A stretch of DNA of 64,000 bases, taken from positions 654,475,676-654,539,675 of the forward strand of contig CM048744.1 of NCBI GenBank assembly GCA_026315105.1. Reading direction: 5' to 3'. Made by a program: the position numbers and the translations under genes. Shown piece by piece: positions 13,420 through 23,324 of the stretch. Within the stretch, counting starts at the first letter, position 1. Each line of letters begins with the position of its first letter. This stretch comes from Locusta migratoria (lineage: Eukaryota > Arthropoda > Insecta > Orthoptera > Acrididae). The notes beneath the pieces are model-generated. The model had not been told where the DNA came from, ran no database searches, and saw nothing but the letters and a program-made list of their open reading frames with translations.

Positions 13420-14564
13420 AAATTGCGAGCGCCATTCCGGAGAATATATGTCCGAAGTAGGTGTCAGTATCATTTGGGAGCGATAAATGCTAATACGCGA
13501 GAAGCAAGGCCAGTGACAGCCTCAGAATGCACGTCTGTAGCACGAGCTGTATGAAACAGAAAGCCACTGGGGTGCTCCAAGAGAGCCAACCGCGCCTTGC
13601 GATGCGTGTGTTAAACGACAATGCCTTCAGGTGTATACGGCTCCACGCGGCAGAAGCTCCGGGTCCCGCGCGTGTGCCCCACAGCAGCGCCACGGCGGCT
13701 AAACGTCCGCCTCGGCGGAGGGCGGCGCAATTAACATCTCCCGGGCCGGGGACGGTGCCCAACAGTAGTGACACACAGCGGACACTCGCAGAAGCTCTAA
13801 GAGTCTGGCGCGGGTGCCCCACAGCAGCGCCAGGGCGGCTAAACGAACGCTTCGGCGGCGGAGGGCGGCGCAATGAACGTCTGACTGGAAACACGAAATT
13901 CCGTCTTTTAACAGCATTAATGAGATAAGATGGCGCCCCAAATAGGAGGGGGACCGCAAGCTTCTATTTAATATTAGCGAAAGAAGCTCAAACACAGCAT
14001 ACTCCTTTGCTGTGCGACAATTGCTGGCTTCTTCAGTTTGCAACAAACAGGCTACCGTTAAAGGCAGGCGAACAAAGGAAAATTATTTAAGAAAAAAAAA
14101 AAAATTAAATAAAAAAACTACTTCTAATAATAATAATATTCGGTCACTCTAGTAAGAGATACTGCATAGTCGCGACCATGCAACATGTTGCAACACTTTA
14201 CAGCTACTACAGAAGAAATTTATAACAATTCCTGTTATTTCTACCGAGAGCCACGGTTGGCTTCTTCGCCCCTGCATGTGCCCACACGTGTATTCTGCGT
14301 GCGTGCGGCGGCGGCGACGACGACGACGTTCGCGAGAAGACAAGGTCTTACTCAAAAATTTAAGTACGTACGACTATGCCATACGAGACGCCTCCGGCAG
14401 GCGTCCAGAAGCGCTGCTACTGCTCCCTTTAAGTCTTGTTCCGCGTGTAATTCGACTGCAAGATGGGGAAATAAAACGCGCACACAGTTCCTAGCAAGAC
14501 AGCTTAATATCTCATCACTGCAGAATATTAACCCTCATTTCGAGCTATGTTTTCACTGTATTTA

Positions 14565-14753
14565 GGTGGGCCGTTCCTGGCGGTACTGCAATGCCAGGCC
14601 AACCCGTGACAGAGGTAGTGCAAGCACTTAGCACTCCGTCATGATCCAAAAATGAGTTTAATATTCTGGTCCTGCGATGCAGGACGTATCAGATATTAAG
14701 CTGATAAGAACAGATACTACACTTTGATCTTAGCCAAAAGGCCGAGAAGCGAT
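14565..14753 (-). ncRNA. U2: U2 snRNA, copy 11
   Basis: Complete gene. Spacing 1334 bp. Confidence 0.95.
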
Positions 14754-15897
14754 AAATTGCGAGCGCCATTCCGGAGAATATATGTCCGAAGTAGGTGTCA
14801 GTATCATTTGGGAGCGATAAATGCTAATACGCGAGAAGCAAGGCCAGTGACAGCCTCAGAATGCACGTCTGTAGCACGAGCTGTATGAAACAGAAAGCCA
14901 CTGGGGTGCTCCAAGAGAGCCAACCGCGCCTTGCGATGCGTGTGTTAAACGACAATGCCTTCAGGTGTATACGGCTCCACGCGGCAGAAGCTCCGGGTCC
15001 CGCGCGTGTGCCCCACAGCAGCGCCACGGCGGCTAAACGTCCGCCTCGGCGGAGGGCGGCGCAATTAACATCTCCCGGGCCGGGGACGGTGCCCAACAGT
15101 AGTGACACACAGCGGACACTCGCAGAAGCTCTAAGAGTCTGGCGCGGGTGCCCCACAGCAGCGCCAGGGCGGCTAAACGAACGCTTCGGCGGCGGAGGGC
15201 GGCGCAATGAACGTCTGACTGGAAACACGAAATTCCGTCTTTTAACAGCATTAATGAGATAAGATGGCGCCCCAAATAGGAGGGGGACCGCAAGCTTCTA
15301 TTTAATATTAGCGAAAGAAGCTCAAACACAGCATACTCCTTTGCTGTGCGACAATTGCTGGCTTCTTCAGTTTGCAACAAACAGGCTACCGTTAAAGGCA
15401 GGCGAACAAAGGAAAATTATTTAAGAAAAAAAAAAAATTAAATAAAAAAACTACTTCTAATAATAATAATATTCGGTCACTCTAGTAAGAGATACTGCAT
15501 AGTCGCGACCATGCAACATGTTGCAACACTTTACAGCTACTACAGAAGAAATTTATAACAATTCCTGTTATTTCTACCGAGAGCCACGGTTGGCTTCTTC
15601 GCCCCTGCATGTGCCCACACGTGTATTCTGCGTGCGTGCGGCGGCGGCGACGACGACGACGTTCGCGAGAAGACAAGGTCTTACTCAAAAATTTAAGTAC
15701 GTACGACTATGCCATACGAGACGCCTCCGGCAGGCGTCCAGAAGCGCTGCTACTGCTCCCTTTAAGTCTTGTTCCGCGTGTAATTCGACTGCAAGATGGG
15801 GAAATAAAACGCGCACACAGTTCCTAGCAAGACAGCTTAATATCTCATCACTGCAGAATATTAACCCTCATTTCGAGCTATGTTTTCACTGTATTTA

Positions 15898-16086
15898 GGT
15901 GGGCCGTTCCTGGCGGTACTGCAATGCCAGGCCAACCCGTGACAGAGGTAGTGCAAGCACTTAGCACTCCGTCATGATCCAAAAATGAGTTTAATATTCT
16001 GGTCCTGCGATGCAGGACGTATCAGATATTAAGCTGATAAGAACAGATACTACACTTTGATCTTAGCCAAAAGGCCGAGAAGCGAT
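15898..16086 (-). ncRNA. U2: U2 snRNA, copy 12
   Basis: Complete gene. Spacing 1333 bp. Confidence 0.95.
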
Positions 16087-17231
16087 AAATTGCGAGCGCC
16101 ATTCCGGAGAATATATGTCCGAAGTAGGTGTCAGTATCATTTGGGAGCGATAAATGCTAATACGCGAGAAGCAAGGCCAGTGACAGCCTCAGAATGCACG
16201 TCTGTAGCACGAGCTGTATGAAACAGAAAGCCACTGGGGTGCTCCAAGAGAGCCAACCGCGCCTTGCGATGCGTGTGTTAAACGACAATGCCTTCAGGTG
16301 TATACGGCTCCACGCGGCAGAAGCTCCGGGTCCCGCGCGTGTGCCCCACAGCAGCGCCACGGCGGCTAAACGTCCGCCTCGGCGGAGGGCGGCGCAATTA
16401 ACATCTCCCGGGCCGGGGACGGTGCCCAACAGTAGTGACACACAGCGGACACTCGCAGAAGCTCTAAGAGTCTGGCGCGGGTGCCCCACAGCAGCGCCAG
16501 GGCGGCTAAACGAACGCTTCGGCGGCGGAGGGCGGCGCAATGAACGTCTGACTGGAAACACGAAATTCCGTCTTTTAACAGCATTAATGAGATAAGATGG
16601 CGCCCCAAATAGGAGGGGGACCGCAAGCTTCTATTTAATATTAGCGAAAGAAGCTCAAACACAGCATACTCCTTTGCTGTGCGACAATTGCTGGCTTCTT
16701 CAGTTTGCAACAAACAGGCTACCGTTAAAGGCAGGCGAACAAAGGAAAATTATTTAAGAAAAAAAAAAAAATTAAATAAAAAAACTACTTCTAATAATAA
16801 TAATATTCGGTCACTCTAGTAAGAGATACTGCATAGTCGCGACCATGCAACATGTTGCAACACTTTACAGCTACTACAGAAGAAATTTATAACAATTCCT
16901 GTTATTTCTACCGAGAGCCACGGTTGGCTTCTTCGCCCCTGCATGTGCCCACACGTGTATTCTGCGTGCGTGCGGCGGCGGCGACGACGACGACGTTCGC
17001 GAGAAGACAAGGTCTTACTCAAAAATTTAAGTACGTACGACTATGCCATACGAGACGCCTCCGGCAGGCGTCCAGAAGCGCTGCTACTGCTCCCTTTAAG
17101 TCTTGTTCCGCGTGTAATTCGACTGCAAGATGGGGAAATAAAACGCGCACACAGTTCCTAGCAAGACAGCTTAATATCTCATCACTGCAGAATATTAACC
17201 CTCATTTCGAGCTATGTTTTCACTGTATTTA

Positions 17232-17420
17232 GGTGGGCCGTTCCTGGCGGTACTGCAATGCCAGGCCAACCCGTGACAGAGGTAGTGCAAGCACTTAGCA
17301 CTCCGTCATGATCCAAAAATGAGTTTAATATTCTGGTCCTGCGATGCAGGACGTATCAGATATTAAGCTGATAAGAACAGATACTACACTTTGATCTTAG
17401 CCAAAAGGCCGAGAAGCGAT
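17232..17420 (-). ncRNA. U2: U2 snRNA, copy 13
   Basis: Complete gene. Spacing 1334 bp. Confidence 0.95.
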
Positions 17421-18565
17421 AAATTGCGAGCGCCATTCCGGAGAATATATGTCCGAAGTAGGTGTCAGTATCATTTGGGAGCGATAAATGCTAATACGCG
17501 AGAAGCAAGGCCAGTGACAGCCTCAGAATGCACGTCTGTAGCACGAGCTGTATGAAACAGAAAGCCACTGGGGTGCTCCAAGAGAGCCAACCGCGCCTTG
17601 CGATGCGTGTGTTAAACGACAATGCCTTCAGGTGTATACGGCTCCACGCGGCAGAAGCTCCGGGTCCCGCGCGTGTGCCCCACAGCAGCGCCACGGCGGC
17701 TAAACGTCCGCCTCGGCGGAGGGCGGCGCAATTAACATCTCCCGGGCCGGGGACGGTGCCCAACAGTAGTGACACACAGCGGACACTCGCAGAAGCTCTA
17801 AGAGTCTGGCGCGGGTGCCCCACAGCAGCGCCAGGGCGGCTAAACGAACGCTTCGGCGGCGGAGGGCGGCGCAATGAACGTCTGACTGGAAACACGAAAT
17901 TCCGTCTTTTAACAGCATTAATGAGATAAGATGGCGCCCCAAATAGGAGGGGGACCGCAAGCTTCTATTTAATATTAGCGAAAGAAGCTCAAACACAGCA
18001 TACTCCTTTGCTGTGCGACAATTGCTGGCTTCTTCAGTTTGCAACAAACAGGCTACCGTTAAAGGCAGGCGAACAAAGGAAAATTATTTAAGAAAAAAAA
18101 AAAAATTAAATAAAAAAACTACTTCTAATAATAATAATATTCGGTCACTCTAGTAAGAGATACTGCATAGTCGCGACCATGCAACATGTTGCAACACTTT
18201 ACAGCTACTACAGAAGAAATTTATAACAATTCCTGTTATTTCTACCGAGAGCCACGGTTGGCTTCTTCGCCCCTGCATGTGCCCACACGTGTATTCTGCG
18301 TGCGTGCGGCGGCGGCGACGACGACGACGTTCGCGAGAAGACAAGGTCTTACTCAAAAATTTAAGTACGTACGACTATGCCATACGAGACGCCTCCGGCA
18401 GGCGTCCAGAAGCGCTGCTACTGCTCCCTTTAAGTCTTGTTCCGCGTGTAATTCGACTGCAAGATGGGGAAATAAAACGCGCACACAGTTCCTAGCAAGA
18501 CAGCTTAATATCTCATCACTGCAGAATATTAACCCTCATTTCGAGCTATGTTTTCACTGTATTTA

Positions 18566-18754
18566 GGTGGGCCGTTCCTGGCGGTACTGCAATGCCAGGC
18601 CAACCCGTGACAGAGGTAGTGCAAGCACTTAGCACTCCGTCATGATCCAAAAATGAGTTTAATATTCTGGTCCTGCGATGCAGGACGTATCAGATATTAA
18701 GCTGATAAGAACAGATACTACACTTTGATCTTAGCCAAAAGGCCGAGAAGCGAT
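18566..18754 (-). ncRNA. U2: U2 snRNA, copy 14
   Basis: Complete gene. Spacing 1334 bp. It is the last copy before the diverging edge spacers. Confidence 0.95.
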
Positions 18755-19901
18755 AAATTGCGAGCGCCATTCCGGAGAATATATGTCCGAAGTAGGTGTC
18801 AGTATCATTTGGGAGCGATAAATGCTAATACGCGAGAAGCAAGGCCAGTGACAGCCTCAGAATGCACGTCTGTAGCACGAGCTGTATGAAACAGAAAGCC
18901 ACTGGGGTGCTCCAAGAGAGCCAACCGCGCCTTGCGATGCGTGTGTTAAACGACAATGCCTTCAGGTGTATACGGCTCCACGCGGCAGAAGCTCCGGGTC
19001 CCGCGCGTGTGCCCCACAGCAGCGCCACGGCGGCTAAACGTCCGCCTCGGCGGAGGGCGGCGCAATTAACATCTCCCGGGCCGGGGACGGTGCCCAACAG
19101 TAGTGACACACAGCGGACACTCGCAGAAGCTCTAAGAGTCTGGCGCGGGTGCCCCACAGCAGCGCCAGGGCGGCTAAACGAACGCTTCGGCGGCGGAGGG
19201 CGGCGCAATGAACGTCTGACTGGAAACACGAAATTCCGTCTTTTAACAGCATTAATGAGATAAGATGGCGCCCCAAATAGGAGGGGGACCGCAAGCTTCT
19301 ATTTAATATTAGCGAAAGAAGCTCAAACACAGCATACTCCTTTGCTGTGCGACAATTGCTGGCTTCTTCAGTTTGCAACAAACAGGCTACCGTTAAAGGC
19401 AGGCGAACAAAGGAAAATTATTTAAGAAAAAAAAAAAAAAATTAAATAAAAAAACTACTACTAATAATAATAATATTCGGTCACTCTAGTAAGAGATACT
19501 GCATAGTCGCGACCATGCAACATGTTGCAACACTTTACAGCTACTACAGAAGAAATTTATAACAATTCCTGTTATTTCTACCGAGAGCCACGGTTGGCTT
19601 CTTCGCCCCTGCATGTGCCCACACGTGTATTCTGCGTGCGTGCGGCGGCGGCGACGACGACGACGTTCGCGAGAAGACAAGGTCTTACTCAAAAATTTAA
19701 GTACGTACGACTATGCCATACGAGACGCCTCCGGCAGGCGTCCAGAAGCGCTGCTACTGCTCCCTTTAAGTCTTGTTCCGCGTGTAATTCGACTGCAAGA
19801 TGGGGAAATAAAACGCGCACACAGTTCCTAGCAAGACAGCTTAATATCTCATCACTGCAGAATATTAACCCTCATTTCGAGCTATGTTTTCACTGTATTT
19901 A

Positions 19902-20090
19902 GGTGGGCCGTTCCTGGCGGTACTGCAATGCCAGGCCAACCCGTGACAGAGGTAGTGCAAGCACTTAGCACTCCGTCATGATCCAAAAATGAGTTTAATA
20001 TTCTGGTCCTGCGATGCAGGACGTATCAGATATTAAGCTGATAAGAACAGATACTACACTTTGATCTTAGCCAAAAGGCCGAGAAGCGAT
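19902..20090 (-). ncRNA. U2: U2 snRNA, copy 15 (last complete copy)
   Basis: Complete gene. Spacing 1336 bp because the spacer on its 3' side (18755-19901) has a 15-base A-run. That spacer and the following one carry a TTC to TAC change not seen in the other units. Confidence 0.95.
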
Positions 20091-21234
20091 AAATTGCGAG
20101 CGCCATTCCGGAGAATATATGTCCGAAGTAGGTGTCAGTATCATTTGGGAGCGATAAATGCTAATACGCGAGAAGCAAGGCCAGTGACAGCCTCAGAATG
20201 CACGTCTGTAGCACGAGCTGTATGAAACAGAAAGCCACTGGGGTGCTCCAAGAGAGCCAACCGCGCCTTGCGATGCGTGTGTTAAACGACAATGCCTTCA
20301 GGTGTATACGGCTCCACGCGGCAGAAGCTCCGGGTCCCGCGCGTGTGCCCCACAGCAGCGCCACGGCGGCTAAACGTCCGCCTCGGCGGAGGGCGGCGCA
20401 ATTAACATCTCCCGGGCCGGGGACGGTGCCCAACAGTAGTGACACACAGCGGACACTCGCAGAAGCTCTAAGAGTCTGGCGCGGGTGCCCCACAGCAGCG
20501 CCAGGGCGGCTAAACGAACGCTTCGGCGGCGGAGGGCGGCGCAATGAACGTCTGACTGGAAACACGAAATTCCGTCTTTTAACAGCATTAATGAGATAAG
20601 ATGGCGCCCCAAATAGGAGGGGGACCGCAAGCTTCTATTTAATATTAGCGAAAGAAGCTCAAACACAGCATACTCCTTTGCTGTGCGACAATTGCTGGCT
20701 TCTTCAGTTTGCAACAAACAGGCTACCGTTAAAGGCAGGCGAACAAAGGAAAATTATTTAAGAAAAAAAAAAAAAAATTAAATAAAAAAACTACTACTAA
20801 TAATAATAATATTCGGTCACTCTAGTAAGAGATACTGCATAGTCGCGACCATGCAACATGTTGCAACACTTTACAGCTACTACAGAAGAAATTTATAACA
20901 ATTCCTGTTATTTCTACCGAGAGCCACGGTTGGCTTCTTCGCCCCTGCATGTGCCCACACGTGTATTCTGCGTGCGTGCGGCGGCGGCGACGACGACGTT
21001 CGCGAGAAGACAAGGTCTTACTCAAAAATTTAAGTACGTACGACTATGCCATACGAGACGCCTCCGGCAGGCGTCCAGAAGCGCTGCTACTGCTCCCTTT
21101 AAGTCTTGTTCCGCGTGTAATTCGACTGCAAGATGGGGAAATAAAACGCGCACACAGTTCCTAGCAAGACAGCTTAATATCTCATCACTGCAGAATATTA
21201 ACCCTCATTTCGAGCTATGTTTTCACTGTATTTA

Positions 21235-21385
21235 GGTGGGCCGTTCCTGGCGGTACTGCAATGCCAGGCCAACCCGTGACAGAGGTAGTGCAAGCACTTA
21301 GCACTCCGTCATGATCCAAAAATGAGTTTAATATTCTGGTCCTGCGATGCAGGACGTATCAGATATTAAGCTGATAAGAACAGAT
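21235..21385 (-). pseudogene. U2: Split U2 snRNA, nucleotides 39-189 only
   Basis: The 3' end, stem-loop IV, Sm site and stem IIb match the other copies base for base as far as I can read. Homology stops abruptly after nucleotide 39 (plus-strand position 21385). Nucleotides 1-38 are missing: the cap-proximal stem I and five of the six bases of GUAGUA. The promoter-proximal region is also missing. The sequence that replaces it is AT-rich and belongs to the retroelement described next. This copy cannot make a working U2. Confidence 0.92.
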
Positions 21386-21984
21386 TTAAACCAATTTATT
21401 GTTCAGATAACTCTTAGTTACAACACTAAGTAGTATGAATGTTTAAAAAAAATATATGGAAATTATACAATACTAATTATACAATTTTAAGTGAAAAAGA
21501 ATTTTTTTTAAAGAAAAATACGAAAAGTAGACGGTTAGGCCATCCCTTAAAAATTTCAGTAGTATTTCATACGCTGGATGGCTAGTCCCACCACCTAAAT
21601 ATTTCATTACTTCACCTATCCTAGTTAGCAAGACTACTGGAGGGTTGTGTGACGCCCTTTATAAGAAAAGAGTTTAATTCCAATTTGTATGACAAATGGT
21701 CGGAGATGGTGTCAATCAGGGGGCTTAATTTGGAGCTATTTTAATATATTTCATTCATCCACTAGTCCTGACCACTGTCTGCGTAATTCAGATCAATGGC
21801 CAGTGGCTGGTGACAAGGCATGTAGGCGAGCCGTGCAACCCATCTCCGCACCTCAGGCTGCCTTGCAGCGGCCGTCATCTGTTTGTCGCGGCTAGTGGGG
21901 CGGTGGCGTGATGTCCGAAGTCCGCTGTGGCCGGGCGGCGTGTTGCGTAATCCCCGGGCCGACCGTGAATGTTTGGCACCTCGC
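21386..21984. other. AT-rich 3' end of the U2-linked element
   Basis: No open frame of note. It starts directly at the U2 junction and contains A- and T-runs (21446-21453, 21501-21510). On the element strand there is no terminal poly-A at the junction, which fits R2/Utopia-type elements that prime on target sequence. Confidence 0.5.
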
Positions 21985-22350
21985 TCGAGGGCGGCTGAAC
22001 GTGCCGTTCTATTTTCCCCGCGGCCGATAGGTTGCGCGCGCGCTTCGCGTTAGCGTCGGTGTCGTGTGCACGCAGCTAGGGTGGTGCAATAGACAGCGGC
22101 CGCGGTGGTGCTGGTGTGGGGCACTCTCGTCCGAGGGCGTCTAAACGTCCCCTGTGGTACTCGCCGCTGCCGCTAGATGGCGCGCACTCCACGTGTGCGA
22201 AGATTTTGCCCGCATGCGGCTAGGGCGGCGCAATGAACGGCGGCCGCAGTGGCGCTGGTTGGAGGCACACTCGGCCAAAGGCGGCGCAATGAATACTGTC
22301 CGCAGAGGGTGGCGCAATGAACGCCATCTGTCGAGGGCGGAGTAATGTAC
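21985..22350. repeat. Cluster of GGGYGGYGCAAT motifs right of the U2 array
   Basis: Variants of AGGGCGGCGCAATGAACG occur near 22077, 22222, 22280, 22306 and 22333, and GGGCGGCTGAACGT is near 21989. The U2 spacer has the same motif in both halves of its internal duplication. Between copies are CGGCCGC-rich stretches. The cluster lies between the endonuclease domain and the U2 junction, in what should be the element's 3' region. I do not recognise it as a known repeat family. Confidence 0.7.
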
Positions 22351-22526
22351 ACCAACCGGCCCGGGTTACGCGTTGTATGCCGACTCGGCGCTATCGAGGC
22401 TCGACGCGATGATGGGGTGCGACTCTCGTTGTCTCGGGGGTTATCTCGACACCGCTGGCACGAAGACACCGACCTCGAAGTTCTCCGACGACAGCAGTCT
22501 CGGAGGTCCCACAGTCCGCTGCAGAG

Positions 22527-23110
22527 TCACGCCCAACCTAAGAAAGCACATATTGGTGGTGGCCAGTGACGTGCTCGACGTAGATGTTGCGGGACCACCT
22601 GATGGTGATAGACACCAACAGCCGTTTTCATCAGGTGACAGTAGCGGCGGGCGATGCCAAGGTACCGAAGCACAGCATTGTTCCCGCAGTCCCACGTCCC
22701 TAGGCTGCCAACTACCAGGGCATCGACGAACACTGAATAGCCGCGAGCGGCCAAACAGTGGGCAACGTCGGCATAAGTAATTCGCTTGATTTGCCGCGCG
22801 TTGTCAACTGCGATCCGCTGGTTTTCGAAGGGGATCGTCACGTCAATAATAGCGATGTTTTTTTTTTCACCTCGTCAGTTATTACAAGGTCCGGCCGCGA
22901 TCCGCTAGTGTCTCCGACAACCGTTTGGTTTACTCGGACGTCCCGCGACGGCTGCAGCGAGACGCGTGAGGACGGCGTTGTGGCGTAGTTGTAGTGCGGC
23001 CAAGTGCACGATGCATGAGTTGATGACGTGCGGCAGCGTCTCCTGCTTGTAGCCACAGCGCTGACAGGCTTTGTTGTTTTGTGCCTGACCACCAAAGCGG
23101 GCGGCAGCCG
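22527..23110 (-). pseudogene. CCHC motif and restriction-like endonuclease domain
   Basis: A CCHC motif, C-x2-C-x8-H-x4-C (CQRCGY...H...C), lies at about 23015-23065 and is one frame off the endonuclease. Next comes SGSRPDLVITDE, which holds the PD of a PD-(D/E)xK nuclease. An A/T homopolymer near 22857-22868 shifts the frame, after which NIAIIDVTIPFEN holds the second acidic residue. Then come the A-x5-K-x3-Y pattern (AVDNARQIKRITYADV) and FVDALVVGSLGTW. These are the signature blocks of the RLE that cuts the target in R2-type elements. With two frameshifts it is inactive, but every key residue I looked for is still present, which suggests a fairly young copy. Confidence 0.78.
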
Positions 23111-23324
23111 TTCAGTGGCACCACTCTAAGTCTGGCGCGATGTATGAAGTGCCAGTCGGCGAAGCGGGTGTAGTTTCCGCCCGCCATGAAGTGGTTCGAC
23201 GCAGTGGAGTCTCTTGTGCACTCAAACACCTTGCCCTGATCTGGTTTGCTGAGTACGCGGCTTCGCAAACGCTTTCTTACGCCCTCGCGAAGTGTGTGCA
23301 TAAGGTAGCACTTGGCATTACCGC

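Larger units (their letters stand above)
1..21388. repeat. Tandem U2 snRNA gene array, ~1333-bp unit
   Basis: Sixteen successive spacings of about 1333 bp are visible: successive U2 5' ends lie at 84, 1417, 2751, 4085, 5418, 6751, 8084, 9418, 10752, 12086, 13419, 14753, 16086, 17420, 18754 and 20090, and the last unit ends in a split U2. Spacings are 1333, 1334 or 1336. The difference follows an A-run in the spacer (about 751-770 in the first unit) of 12, 13 or 15 bases. Each unit is a 189-bp gene plus ~1145 bp of spacer. Spacers contain short arginine- and alanine-rich open frames on both strands. They recur unchanged only because the DNA is homogenised, and I treat them as noncoding. The array starts before the window. 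Confidence 0.97.

Noticed and set aside
155..21235. Repeated open frames of 67-135 codons in the U2 spacers on both strands, some Arg-rich
   Set aside because: They overlap each other on both strands, have GC-skewed composition and no domain, and persist only because the units are homogenised.
1..21388. CRISPR array or other prokaryotic repeat
   Set aside because: Units are 1.3 kb and contain a eukaryotic spliceosomal RNA; there are no short repeats with unique spacers.
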